Shown: in pieces, positions 9,308-18,310 of the stretch | How positions within the stretch are numbered: the stretch's first letter is position 1 | Layout of the letters: every line of letters begins with the position of its first letter | Origin: Acidobacteriaceae bacterium | Lineage (GTDB): Bacteria; Acidobacteriota; Terriglobia; Terriglobales; Acidobacteriaceae | NCBI GenBank assembly: GCA_025356095.1 | Contig: JANXUR010000048.1 | Coordinates: 1-64,000, forward strand | Reading direction: 5' to 3' | Length of the DNA stretch: 64,000 nt | The notes under the pieces: model-generated | What the model saw: only the letters and a program-made list of their open reading frames with translations | Database searches by the model: none | Told to the model about the DNA's origin: nothing | Made by a program: the position numbers and the translations under genes

Positions 9308-9518
9308 AGGGATTCCTCAAACGTTCCGCCACATCCAGACCGGACGCAGGGATGAATTGTGTTCGCAATGGCCGGAAGGCAGGCATTGGGTGCCTAGGGG
9401 AGCTTCTCGCCTTTGCGGGGTCGTAACAACAAGGGATCTCATCCCTCCTGCTACTAGAGGGGGAGTCTACGCTTTTGCTTCCTGCAAGTCCATGAGATTT
9501 CTGCCGTGCGGCGGCCAG
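9308..9518 (-). other. 5' region of the giant secreted-protein gene
   Basis: About 210 bases separate this gene from the upstream YVTN gene on the same strand. The minus strand contains several GC-rich inverted stretches (for example GGGAT...ATCCC around 9440-9455), so a structured leader is possible. I recognise no riboswitch class. Confidence 0.3.
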
Positions 9519-10589
9519 TTATGGTTCCAGCGTCGCAATACCCCACGGGCCATCTCCGGCTTTTACCTTCTTTACCACGGTTAGGGTAGCCAGATCCAAA
9601 GCAGTTACATCGCTGGAAGGCCCGTTCGCGGTATATAGCGTTTTGCCGTCTGGCGACAGCGCTGCGCCCCAAGGCCGCTCCCCCGCATCCACCGAGCCCA
9701 TCACTACATTCTTCGCAGTATCTACCACCACCATCTTGTGGCCACGCCCGGTGGTTACATACAGTTTGCTCGCGTCGGGCGATAACAGCACCGCCATCGG
9801 CTTGATTACACCATGCTCGCCCAAAGAAATTGCCTGCACCGCTTGATGCTTCACTGCATCTACCAATATCACCGCACCGTCATTTTCCGCAGATACGTAT
9901 GCATGCAACCCGTCGGGCATAAAGACAATCGCCCGTGGCCGTCGGCCCACCTTGAACGAAGTCACCAACTTGGCTGTTGCAATATCAATCACCGCAATGC
10001 TGCCTTCGCCTTCCGACGTAACGTAGGCAAACTTACCGTTCGGACTAATCTTCACGCCTTCCGGCTCTTCGCCTACCTGAATACTGTGAGTCACCTTGCC
10101 CGATGCCACATCCACGAAACTCGCGCTAGCGTCGTCTTCGTTAGAGACGAGGATCGTCCGCCCATCGCTGGTGATGTCGAAGTTCTCTGGATCGGACCCC
10201 GAAGGTATCACCCGCACCAGCTTGTTCAGCTTTACATCAATCACGCCGATGCCATCTGCACTCCTGTCCGGCGGCGGCAACTTGCTTTCATCCACTCCCG
10301 GCGGCGCGTAAGGTGATCCGGTCAAGGCCACGTATAGAAACTTGTGGTCGGGGCTGGCATGGATGCCACGCGGACGCTTGCCCAAGGGCAGCGTCGCCAC
10401 CACTTGCAGCGTCGCGGCGTCAATCTCCGTCATGTCGCCCGAGCGTTCGTTGGTGACGTAGATGAGCGACCGTGCTGCTGCGGGAGTTTCCGTTGCGGCC
10501 GCGCCAGCGACGCGAGCGACGCAGGCCACTGCCCAAATCGTCACGCCGAACCAGCGTACAAAAGTCAGTAAAGATACAGATTGCTTCAT
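9519..10589 (-). CDS. exported YVTN/YncE-type beta-propeller protein
   Basis: A 356-residue protein built from repeats such as YVTNERSGDMTEIDAATLQVV and NGKFAYVTSEGEGSIAVID, the YVTN-family beta-propeller signature, running almost the full length. The N-terminus is basic and hydrophobic and ends in a signal-peptide-like ARVAGAA region. I chose the ATG at 10589 because TGTGGAG lies just upstream; a GTG at 10616 would add nine residues. Such proteins are periplasmic or secreted binding scaffolds and usually have no known enzyme activity. It lies upstream of the giant protein on the same strand, about 210 bases away, so co-transcription is uncertain. A second YVTN domain is present in the phosphoesterase fusion at 36.8-39.6 kb. 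Confidence 0.85.
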   Translation of the reverse strand: MKQSVSLLTFVRWFGVTIWAVACVARVAGAAATETPAAARSLIYVTNERSGDMTEIDAATLQVVATLPLGKRPRGIHASPDHKFLYVALTGSPYAPPGVDESKLPPPDRSADGIGVIDVKLNKLVRVIPSGSDPENFDITSDGRTILVSNEDDASASFVDVASGKVTHSIQVGEEPEGVKISPNGKFAYVTSEGEGSIAVIDIATAKLVTSFKVGRRPRAIVFMPDGLHAYVSAENDGAVILVDAVKHQAVQAISLGEHGVIKPMAVLLSPDASKLYVTTGRGHKMVVVDTAKNVVMGSVDAGERPWGAALSPDGKTLYTANGPSSDVTALDLATLTVVKKVKAGDGPWGIATLEP

Positions 10590-10688
10590 GTGGCTCCACA
10601 ACGTGTGATTCAGCACTCTGCCAACGCAATCGCGGCATCAATCGCGCGACAAGATAACCCATCTCGATTCTACCAAGGCATCGCTGCC

Positions 10689-12038
10689 CTACGCTTCATC
10701 GGCCGGCACATCAAAGTTCACCAAACTGCCGCGGAAGCCCTTGGTCTTCCATGCGCCGTAAGCAATCCCCGCCAGCATCCAGATGCTGCCATAAAGTTTG
10801 GCCGCGTAACTCAGGTTGATCCACAGCACAAAGCAAATGATGAACCCTAGCAGCGGCGGAAAAAAGTGTGTCAAGTATTGCTTCTTTTCCGCCCGCACAA
10901 AATATCGCACGAACGCCGCCAGATTTACCCCCATAAACGCAATCAGCGCTCCAAAGTTCAGCATCTCCGCACCGCGTTCGTAGCTGATGGAAAACGCTCC
11001 AATCAGCGCAATCACGCCCACAAAGATCACGCTGTTTCGTGGCACCCGTCGAACGGAATCCACCGCACCAAAAAACTTCGACGGCAGCGCACCACTGCGT
11101 CCCATGCCGAACAATAGCCGCGCCGCGCCCAGTTGCGCCCCCATGCCCGAGCCGAAATTTGCCACCAGCAGTGTCAGGTTCATGACCGCAAAAAACCATA
11201 ATCCAGCCGCGCGACCCGCCACGTGCACAAAGGCTGTATCCACCATCGCCGCCGAAAAAGGCTCACTCGCTGGCCAAATCAACTGCGCTACATACACCTC
11301 CGCCGCAGAGAGCAATCCAATAAGCAGGCACGTGTATACCGTCGCCAGAAAAATATTGCGCCGCGGATTCTCCGCCTCTTCTGACAACGTCGAGATGCCA
11401 TCGAAGCCAATGTAGCTCAGCACCGCGATCGAAGTCCCGCCCAGAATCGCTTTAGTGCTGAAGGTCAGCGGATCATAGAACGGACGGGTCAGGTCCGCGA
11501 CCGTCTGATGCTGCCCCAACAAGTAGCGCGCAGCCAGCACAAAGAACAGCGCCACCACCGCGCCCATAATCGCCGCCAGCAGCGTATTCACCCGCGCCGA
11601 TGCCTTCACACCCCGCAGGTTCAATCCCGTAAACATCAGAAAGAAAAACACGGCCCAAACCGGGTATGGCACCTGAGGCGCAAAGTTGATCGCCGCTTGA
11701 CTGCACCAGATGATGCAGATCAGCGGGTTCAAAATGTAGTCCATCACCATGCTCCACCCGGCAATGTAACCCGCTGCCGGATGCAGCTCGCAACCCACAT
11801 ACGTAAACGCCGAACCCGCACTCGGATACGCTCGCGCCATGCGCCCATAACTCATTGCCGTGAATAGCATCGCCACCATCGCAATCAGTATCGTGGTGAC
11901 CACATGCCCTTGCCCCTTGTTGCTGAGCACGCCAAACACGCCCATCGGCGCGGTGGGCTGAATCACGATGATGCCGTAGAGGATGAGGTCCCACAGCGTA
12001 AGCGAGCGGCGTAGCGCAGAGACGGTGGATTCAGGCAT
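10689..12038 (-). CDS. APC-superfamily amino acid/polyamine permease
   Basis: The 449-residue protein has about twelve hydrophobic segments and typical APC landmarks: LTLWDLILYGIIVIQPTAP in the first helix, and SYIGFDGISTLSEEAENPRRN near residue 205, the consensus region of amino acid and polyamine transporters. It should import an amino acid or amine by proton or cation coupling at the inner membrane. The ATG at 12038 is preceded by TGAGG. The substrate cannot be told from sequence. Neighbouring genes on the same strand (YVTN protein, zinc peptidase) give no obvious pathway. Confidence 0.88.
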   Translation of the reverse strand: MPESTVSALRRSLTLWDLILYGIIVIQPTAPMGVFGVLSNKGQGHVVTTILIAMVAMLFTAMSYGRMARAYPSAGSAFTYVGCELHPAAGYIAGWSMVMDYILNPLICIIWCSQAAINFAPQVPYPVWAVFFFLMFTGLNLRGVKASARVNTLLAAIMGAVVALFFVLAARYLLGQHQTVADLTRPFYDPLTFSTKAILGGTSIAVLSYIGFDGISTLSEEAENPRRNIFLATVYTCLLIGLLSAAEVYVAQLIWPASEPFSAAMVDTAFVHVAGRAAGLWFFAVMNLTLLVANFGSGMGAQLGAARLLFGMGRSGALPSKFFGAVDSVRRVPRNSVIFVGVIALIGAFSISYERGAEMLNFGALIAFMGVNLAAFVRYFVRAEKKQYLTHFFPPLLGFIICFVLWINLSYAAKLYGSIWMLAGIAYGAWKTKGFRGSLVNFDVPADEA

Positions 12039-12163
12039 GGGGCCTCAATTGTTGAGTATTAAAACGTTTCACTACGCAGATCTTCCCTGCGCTGACTATC
12101 CTACCATTCCCATCGCACCGCAACGCCCCATCTGCAACGCTTGCCCCGCCACTGCTATTGGTG

Positions 12164-13036
12164 CTATTGGAATGTGTTGCACGCGTTCACGTCGCCCGTA
12201 GTAAATCCTTTTTGAAACCACTCCACCCGCTGCGCCGACGAACCATGCGTAAAGCTTTTCTGGTTCACTAAGTGGCCTGACGCCTTCTGCAATCGGTCGT
12301 CGCCCACCGCCGCAGCCGCGTTCAACCCGGCTTGCACATCGCCATCTTCCAGAATTTTGCGCTGCTGCGTCGAATGTCCCCACACTCCCGCGAAGCAGTC
12401 TGCCTGCAACTCCAACCGCGCCGAAAGCGCATTCGCCTCACTCGGACTCGACTCCTGCATCCGCCGAACCTTTTGCTCAATGCCCATCCAGCTCTGCACG
12501 TGATGCTCAATTTCGTGCGCCAGCACATACGCTTGCGCGAACTCACCCGGCGCGCCAAAACGCTGCTTCAACTCCTCATAGAATCCCAAGTCGAGATACA
12601 CCTTATGGTCGCCGGGACAATAAAATGGGCCCGACGCCTGGTCTGCTGTCCCGCAGGCCGAAGGATACTGGTCGCGGAATAGCACCAGCTTGGTGTCGCG
12701 GTATTGCGGCCCCAGCGTCTGCCGCCACGTGCTCTGCACATCGTCCAGCACAAACGACACGAACTGCACCTCTTTTTGCTCGGCGGGGCCCGCCTGTACT
12801 GGCCCGCCGCCCGTTTGTGCGCCGTAGGCAGGCGCAGGACTGCCGCCGCCCTGACCAACCAGCGACAAGAAGTCCCGCTTGAAAATCACACTGAGAATAA
12901 GCAGAATCACGATGCCGCCAATGCCGAGGTGCGGCGCACCCAATTGAAAACCACCCCCACCACCCCCACCACCCCCACCACTGTTGCCGCGCTCATCTTC
13001 GATGTTCGAACTTTCCCCGCCCGGCGTCCAACGCAT
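12164..13036 (-). CDS. ypfJ: YpfJ-family neutral zinc metallopeptidase
   Basis: The 290-residue protein starts MRWTPGGESSNIEDERG, as YpfJ/KPN_02809 family members do, followed by a poly-glycine linker and one membrane span (IGGIVILLILSVIF). The zinc-binding helix is LAHEIEHHVQ, an HExxH motif near residue 170, and QADCFAGVWG supplies the distal region typical of the family. The predicted peptidase domain is extracytoplasmic. The start has a strong GGAGGATACTT upstream. It follows metH by 73 bases on the same strand. The substrate of this family is poorly known. Confidence 0.9.
   Translation of the reverse strand: MRWTPGGESSNIEDERGNSGGGGGGGGGGFQLGAPHLGIGGIVILLILSVIFKRDFLSLVGQGGGSPAPAYGAQTGGGPVQAGPAEQKEVQFVSFVLDDVQSTWRQTLGPQYRDTKLVLFRDQYPSACGTADQASGPFYCPGDHKVYLDLGFYEELKQRFGAPGEFAQAYVLAHEIEHHVQSWMGIEQKVRRMQESSPSEANALSARLELQADCFAGVWGHSTQQRKILEDGDVQAGLNAAAAVGDDRLQKASGHLVNQKSFTHGSSAQRVEWFQKGFTTGDVNACNTFQ
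12951..12982. repeat. 9-bp microsatellite encoding poly-glycine
   Basis: The unit CCACCCCCA is repeated about three and a half times. On the minus strand it encodes the uninterrupted glycine run of the YpfJ-type peptidase, between its N-terminal motif and membrane span. Copy-number slippage would alter linker length, and non-triplet slippage would break the frame. Confidence 0.8.
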
Positions 13037-13109
13037 AAGTATCCTCCGCAGAAGTGCCGACTCATTCTATCGAACCCGCAGCACCCTCGTTCCAAGTGGA
13101 CTTCGGTGG

Positions 13110-16100
13110 CTATACTACAAAATATTTCGCAGCAGGATGGTGCACCACAATCGCGGAAGTAGATTGCTCCGGCTCTAGCAAAAAGCCAGTTGTCAATCGC
13201 ACACCCACATTCTCTTCTGGCTTCAGCAGTTGAAAAAGTTTGGTCTGATCTTCCAGATTCGGACACGCCGGATAGCCAAACGAATATCTTGACCCACGAT
13301 ACTTCTGATGGAAAAGATCGCGAATGTTCGGTGAGTCCTCCGCCGCCATGCCCAGATCAGCGCGAATTTCTTTGTGCACAAACTCCGCCAGCGCCTCGGC
13401 CGTCTCCACCGCAAGCCCATGCAGATACAAATACTTCGTGTACGCTCCCGCCTCAAACAAACGATGCGTCTCTTCCGATGGCCGCTCGCCCACCGTCACC
13501 AGCGAACAACCCAGCACGTCCAGCTTTCCCGATGACTTCGGCGCAAAAAAATCGGAGACGCACAGCCTGCGGCCCTGCTTCTGCCGCGGAAAAGTAAAGC
13601 GCAATAACTCAGGCATATCGCTGGGAACACTCCCTGTGGGCGCGCCCTTGCGCTGCGCCTCCTCCAGCGCAACCGGGTCATACACAATCACATCGTTGCC
13701 ATCACCCTGGCACGGAAAGTATCCATACACCGCCTGCGGCGCAAACCATCCGTTCGCCACCACTTCTTCTTGCAATTCCAGCTTGATCGGACGGAACTTC
13801 TCTTCCACCAGCCGCACATAATCGTCCTGCGATGCCGTCTTCAACTGCCACTGATTCTTGAATAATGCAGTCTCATTGATGTAGCGAAACAACTCGTGCA
13901 AATCGTAATCCTTGCGCACCCGAATGCCCCAGAACGGTGGCTCAGGTATGTCCGGCGCATCGCTGACTGCAGCGCTGCGCTCGGCAGGTGCTTCTTCCTC
14001 CGCAACTGCATCGAGCCTGGCAAATTCCTTGATCGTCCTGCCTTCCTGCAGTCGTGCCTCGCGCTTCCCGTTCTGCGCTGCCGGCGTAGTCAAGTCGTCC
14101 ATCACATGCAACCCGGCAAAGGCATCTTCCGCATAAAACACACCTGATTGATACTCCCGTCGCAAATCATCTTCCACATACTTGCGCGTCAGCGCCGCGC
14201 CCCCGCACACCACCGGAAACTCCAGCTTCTGTAGCGCCAGATCCTGCAACACATACTTCATCTCCAGCGTAGACTTCACCAACAAGCCACTCAGCCCAAT
14301 CGCATCCGCTTGATGCTCTTGCGCCGCCTGAATAATGGCTTCCGCCGACTGCTTGATGCCCAGATTCACCACCTTGTAGCCATTGTTGGTGAGGATAATA
14401 TCCACGAGATTCTTGCCAATGTCGTGGACATCGCCCTTCACCGTCGCCAGCACCATGGTTCCCTTTTGCGACCCGGCCGCGCGCTCCATCTTGGGTTCCA
14501 GATGCGCCACCGCAGACTTCATCACTCCGGCAGAATCCAGCACTGAAGGCAACTGCATCTTGCGCGCCCCAAATAGGTCGCCCACCGTGCGCATTCCCTC
14601 CAGCAGCACGTTGTTAATCAAATCCAGAGGCGCATACTGCTGCAATGCCTCTTCCAGTAACTCTTCCAGCGTCTGCCGCTGCTCCGGCGGCCCGACCGCT
14701 TTTTCACCCTGAATAATCGCGTACTGCAACTTGTCTTCAATGGAAAGAGTTTCCACCTTTGCTGTCGGCGATGCGTCGCGCTTGCCCTTCATCCCGGCAA
14801 AGTGCTGCATGTACAGCGCCAGCGGCTCGCCATTGCGGTTGTCGCGGAAAATCAGCTTGCGCGCCAACTCAATCTCAACGTCTGGAATTTTGTGCAACGG
14901 ATAAATCTTGCTGTAGTTGACAATGGCCATATCAAGGCCGCGATTTACCGCCTCATACAAAAACACGCTGTTTAACACCCGCCGCGAATACACGTCGAGC
15001 CCAAATGAAATATTGCTCACACCCAGAATCGTCTTGGCCAGCGGCAGCTCCTGCTTAATGCGCCGCACCGCCTCCAGCGTCTCCACACCTGCACTGCGAT
15101 AGTCTTCCTGCCCCGTCGAAATCGGCAGCGTCAATGGATCGAAAATAATATCCACCGGGCGTATGCCATAGCGCTCGGTCGCCATCTTGTAGATGCGGTG
15201 CGCAATCGCCACTTTCTTCTCTGCCGTCAGCGCCATGCCATCTTCGTCAATCGTCAGTGCAATCACCGCCGCGCCGTAGCGTTTGGCCATCGGCAACACC
15301 TTCGACGTCCGCTTTTCTCCATCTTCCAGATTGATCGAGTTGATAATCGGACGGCCCGGTATGCGCTTCAGCGCCTCTTCCACCACATCGGCTTCCGTCG
15401 AATCCACCAATATCGGCGCGGGTACGCGACCAGCGATGCGCTCCAGAATATTGCACAGAAACCCTTTTTCATCCTCCCCCACAATCGCGCAACACACGTC
15501 GAGCATGTGCGAGCCTTCATTCGCCAAGCGCTTGGCCAGCGCCAGAATTTCATCATAATTCTGCGTGCGGACAAGGTTCTTGAAGTGCTCCACCCGCGTC
15601 GTCGTGTTCATCTCTTCGGCGACAATCAGCGGCTTGGGCTCAAGGTCAAGCGGAACGCTTGTGTACGCGCTGGCAGCAGCGCCGACGGCCTGCACACTGC
15701 GCGCAGCAGGCTCAACACCGGTGACCGCTTCCACCACGGCCTGCAAATGCTCAGGCGTGGTACCGCAACATCCACCCACAATGCGCACGCCATAGTCCGC
15801 TACAAAGTGCCGATGATACTCAGCCAGTTCCTTGGGCGTTAACTTGTAAACCGCATGCCCACCTTCATTTTGCGGCAAGCCGGCATTGGGCAGAATCGCA
15901 ATCTCTTTGGTCGAATTCAGACCCAGATAGCGGACCGCGTCATTCATCTCCTTCGGCCCGGTGGCGCAATTTAGCCCGATGATGTCTACGTCATACGGCT
16001 CCAGCGTCGTAAGCGCCGCGCCAATCTCGGTGCCTAGCAGCATGGTGCCCGTGGCTTCCAGCGTCACCTGCATCTGCACCGGCAATCGCCTGCCCGCATC

Positions 16101-16631
16101 GCGCATCGCATCAAAGGTGCCAGCCAGCGCGGCCTTGGCTTGCAAAATATCCTGGCAGGTTTCAATCAGCAGAATGTCCACGCCACCTTCAATCAGCGCC
16201 GCAGCCTGCTCGCGGAAGGCTTCCGCCATTGCGTCGAAAGAAATGTGTGCCAATGACGGCAGTTTGGTGGTCGGCCCCATCGAGCCCGCCACAAAACGCG
16301 GACGCGCCTCCGTGCTGAACTGCGCTGCCACCTCGCGCGCCAGTCGCGCCGAAGCGATGTTTAGTTCCGCAACGCTCTCCTGCAGGTCGTACTCCGCCAG
16401 CACCACGCGGCTCGCACCAAAAGTGTTGGTCTCCACCACATCGCAGCCCACTGCGAAAAATGACGCATGAATGTCGCGGATGATGTCGGGCCGGCTCAGC
16501 GACAGCAGCTCGTTGCAACCTTCCTTGCCGCGAAAATCATCGAGCGACGGCTGCCGCACTTGAATGGACGTTCCCATCGCGCCGTCGTAGACCACGACAC
16601 GCTCCCGCACGAGTTGGAGAAAATCTGCCAT
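13110..16631 (-). CDS. metH: cobalamin-dependent methionine synthase
   Basis: This 1173-residue enzyme transfers the methyl group of methyltetrahydrofolate to homocysteine through cobalamin, in the cytoplasm. All modules are present in order: homocysteine domain (start GAMGTSIQ; zinc site GGCCGTTPEH near 289), pterin-binding domain (about 330-600), B12 cap and B12 domain with GDVHDIGKN near 735 (the His that ligates cobalt), and the reactivation domain with RYSFGYPACP near 1115. Length is close to the E. coli enzyme (about 1227). AGAGGTG precedes the ATG. A terminator separates it from nuoI upstream. No cobalamin riboswitch was seen in the short leader. Confidence 0.97.
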   Translation of the reverse strand: MADFLQLVRERVVVYDGAMGTSIQVRQPSLDDFRGKEGCNELLSLSRPDIIRDIHASFFAVGCDVVETNTFGASRVVLAEYDLQESVAELNIASARLAREVAAQFSTEARPRFVAGSMGPTTKLPSLAHISFDAMAEAFREQAAALIEGGVDILLIETCQDILQAKAALAGTFDAMRDAGRRLPVQMQVTLEATGTMLLGTEIGAALTTLEPYDVDIIGLNCATGPKEMNDAVRYLGLNSTKEIAILPNAGLPQNEGGHAVYKLTPKELAEYHRHFVADYGVRIVGGCCGTTPEHLQAVVEAVTGVEPAARSVQAVGAAASAYTSVPLDLEPKPLIVAEEMNTTTRVEHFKNLVRTQNYDEILALAKRLANEGSHMLDVCCAIVGEDEKGFLCNILERIAGRVPAPILVDSTEADVVEEALKRIPGRPIINSINLEDGEKRTSKVLPMAKRYGAAVIALTIDEDGMALTAEKKVAIAHRIYKMATERYGIRPVDIIFDPLTLPISTGQEDYRSAGVETLEAVRRIKQELPLAKTILGVSNISFGLDVYSRRVLNSVFLYEAVNRGLDMAIVNYSKIYPLHKIPDVEIELARKLIFRDNRNGEPLALYMQHFAGMKGKRDASPTAKVETLSIEDKLQYAIIQGEKAVGPPEQRQTLEELLEEALQQYAPLDLINNVLLEGMRTVGDLFGARKMQLPSVLDSAGVMKSAVAHLEPKMERAAGSQKGTMVLATVKGDVHDIGKNLVDIILTNNGYKVVNLGIKQSAEAIIQAAQEHQADAIGLSGLLVKSTLEMKYVLQDLALQKLEFPVVCGGAALTRKYVEDDLRREYQSGVFYAEDAFAGLHVMDDLTTPAAQNGKREARLQEGRTIKEFARLDAVAEEEAPAERSAAVSDAPDIPEPPFWGIRVRKDYDLHELFRYINETALFKNQWQLKTASQDDYVRLVEEKFRPIKLELQEEVVANGWFAPQAVYGYFPCQGDGNDVIVYDPVALEEAQRKGAPTGSVPSDMPELLRFTFPRQKQGRRLCVSDFFAPKSSGKLDVLGCSLVTVGERPSEETHRLFEAGAYTKYLYLHGLAVETAEALAEFVHKEIRADLGMAAEDSPNIRDLFHQKYRGSRYSFGYPACPNLEDQTKLFQLLKPEENVGVRLTTGFLLEPEQSTSAIVVHHPAAKYFVV

Positions 16632-16653
16632 GCACCTCTAGTTCTTTTCAAAC

Positions 16654-16685
16654 ACAAACGAAAAGCCGGCCCGCTGGGGCCGGCT
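16654..16685 (-). terminator. Rho-independent terminator after nuoI
   Basis: A perfect 9-bp stem, AGCCGGCCC with GGGCCGGCT around a GCTG loop (16664-16685), is followed on the minus strand by TTTTCGTTTG. It lies 26 bases past the nuoI stop and just upstream of metH, so metH probably has its own promoter or depends on read-through. Confidence 0.85.
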
Positions 16686-16711
16686 CGCCTGAATCAAATT
16701 TCCGCGAACAC

Positions 16712-17230
16712 CTATCCCGCCGTTGAGCCTTGCCGATCCATCTCTGCCTTGTTAAAAGTCACGCCTTCGCCCAGTTGCGCCGGTTTAATCGCCAGCAACT
16801 GCTCTTTGCGGTAAATCAGGTTCGTTGCGTTAAACGATGCCAACTCGAAACCGTGACCATGCGTAATGGCGTCGGTCGGACACGCCTCCACGCAATACCC
16901 GCAAAAAATGCAGCGGTTGTAGTCAATGTTGTAAACCTTTGCATACCGCTCAGCCCCGCTCACCCGGTTCTGCTCGGTGTTCTCATCCGCCTCTATGTAG
17001 ATGCAGTTGCAGGGGCACGCCGCCGCGCACAAGAAACAGGCTACGCACTTTTCCAGCCCGTTTTCGTCACGCTGCAATACGTGGGCGCCGCGAAAGCGCT
17101 CCTGAAACTTGGCACCCTTCAGCGGGCCGGGCCCGTCAGGATAATTCTCCACGATCGTGGGCTGAAACATCTCCCCGAAGGTGATGCCCATGCCCTTCGC
17201 TACTGCCGCTATGTCTTTAACGACGCTCAT
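16712..17230 (-). CDS. nuoI: NADH-quinone oxidoreductase subunit I
   Basis: A 172-residue ferredoxin-like subunit of respiratory complex I that carries two [4Fe-4S] clusters in the peripheral arm. The two motifs are CVACFLCAAACP and CIFCGYCVEACP, with spacing typical of NuoI. I chose the ATG at 17230 (MSVVKDIAAVAKGM), with TGAAAG upstream, over a TTG seven codons earlier. The extra cysteine in ACPCNC is unusual but lies outside the CxxCxxCxxxCP ligand set. No other nuo gene is in the window, so the subunit is encoded apart from the complex I operon. Confidence 0.93.
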   Translation of the reverse strand: MSVVKDIAAVAKGMGITFGEMFQPTIVENYPDGPGPLKGAKFQERFRGAHVLQRDENGLEKCVACFLCAAACPCNCIYIEADENTEQNRVSGAERYAKVYNIDYNRCIFCGYCVEACPTDAITHGHGFELASFNATNLIYRKEQLLAIKPAQLGEGVTFNKAEMDRQGSTAG

Positions 17231-17318
17231 GTTGCTTTCAGTGTAAACCAAGTCCGGTCACTTGCGGAATCCACAGCCTTCCGTAGTCTGTGCCCCAGCC
17301 ACCTGCACCTCGCAGCCC

Positions 17319-18185
17319 CTAGTCACCATACTCCGGCTTGCGCCACACGCCCATGGCAGAGACCAGCCGACCCTCTTCCACGTTGCGCACCATATTCTTC
17401 ATCACCTGCGGAAACTTCTCACCAATCACCAGATTCACACTGAGCGACGATGCCGATGGACCGGCCTTCTCGTAGCTTGCAAGCCGGTTTGTGAACGATG
17501 CTCGCGCAATCTCCGTCATGTCTTGCCAGTGGTAGGGGTCGAACCCCGCCTCCCGAATCAACTGCCTCACTTGGTCTGGCGTAGAAAGCGAGCTCAAGTC
17601 AGCCTTTGAGGCCCACGCCACTGGAAAATGGATCGGCTGCTTGGGTCCGGCCATCATGTCGTGAACCGCCAACCGCCCGCCAGGCTTCAGCACCCGATAG
17701 GACTGCAAGTAAAGCTCGGTCTTGTCGCCAATGTTCATGGAAGCATGTTGGGTCCACACCAGATCAAAGCTGTTGTCAGGGAACGGCGGCTTCAACGCAC
17801 TGCCCTGCTGAAACTTCACCCAGCGATCCAGTCCAACCCGCTTGGTTAGCTCCGTACCCACTTTGCAGAATTCTTCACTCAAGTCCAATACTGTCACCAG
17901 GCACCCGAAGCGCTCCGCCAGCATTCGTGCCGGCCCGCCTATACCACCGCCCAGGTCTAACACCTTCCATTGCGAGCCATGGTCAGAGGCACCCAAAGGG
18001 CCGATTGCCAGGTCTGCCAGCTTTTCTGTAGCCTCTAGCCCGCCTGAATGGAATTGATCCACCGGTGCCAGATCCTCCAGCGTTGGATGCAAGGGGTCAT
18101 GCCCCGCCGCACCCAACGCTGCGTCGAGCCGCTCCTGCAGGCTGGCTGAACTGTAATGGGCTGCTATGTGCGCTTCGTTCATCAT
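17319..18185 (-). CDS. class I SAM-dependent methyltransferase
   Basis: A 288-residue cytoplasmic methyltransferase. The SAM-binding motif LDLGGGIGGPARMLAERFG lies near residue 75, followed by an acidic residue in TVLDLSE, NSFDLVWTQHASMN and RVLKPGGRLAVHDM. This pattern fits small-molecule methyltransferases of the UbiE, sterol or sarcosine type; the substrate is not determined. I chose the first of two adjacent ATGs (18185); a TTG at 18206 is an alternative. It lies 120 bases after ubiD on the same strand, so a shared aromatic or quinone role is possible but only inferred. Confidence 0.85.
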   Translation of the reverse strand: MMNEAHIAAHYSSASLQERLDAALGAAGHDPLHPTLEDLAPVDQFHSGGLEATEKLADLAIGPLGASDHGSQWKVLDLGGGIGGPARMLAERFGCLVTVLDLSEEFCKVGTELTKRVGLDRWVKFQQGSALKPPFPDNSFDLVWTQHASMNIGDKTELYLQSYRVLKPGGRLAVHDMMAGPKQPIHFPVAWASKADLSSLSTPDQVRQLIREAGFDPYHWQDMTEIARASFTNRLASYEKAGPSASSLSVNLVIGEKFPQVMKNMVRNVEEGRLVSAMGVWRKPEYGD

Positions 18186-18254
18186 CGTCTCTGCTTCAAC
18201 TTCCAAGTGAGCTTTAATAATAATTCCTCGCGTTCTCGTATCAACCGTATGCAG

Positions 18255-18310
18255 CGGTACACCTTATTCGGTACACCTTATTCGGCGCAGCTTATTCGGC
18301 GCAGCTTATT
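18255..18310. repeat. four tandem 14-bp repeats overlapping the ubiD stop
   Basis: Two copies of CGGTACACCTTATT (18255-18282) are followed directly by two copies of CGGCGCAGCTTATT (18283-18310). The pairs differ at three positions. The last copy supplies the ubiD stop codon (TAA at 18306-18308 on the minus strand). The array fills the proximal part of the gap between ubiD and the methyltransferase gene. Confidence 0.9.

Noticed and set aside
15198-15842. Plus-strand ORF inside metH
   Set aside because: Arg/His-rich antisense frame of a well-conserved gene.
18255-18310. 14-bp array as a CRISPR array or phage attachment site
   Set aside because: Units touch with no spacers, and no integrase or cas gene is near.
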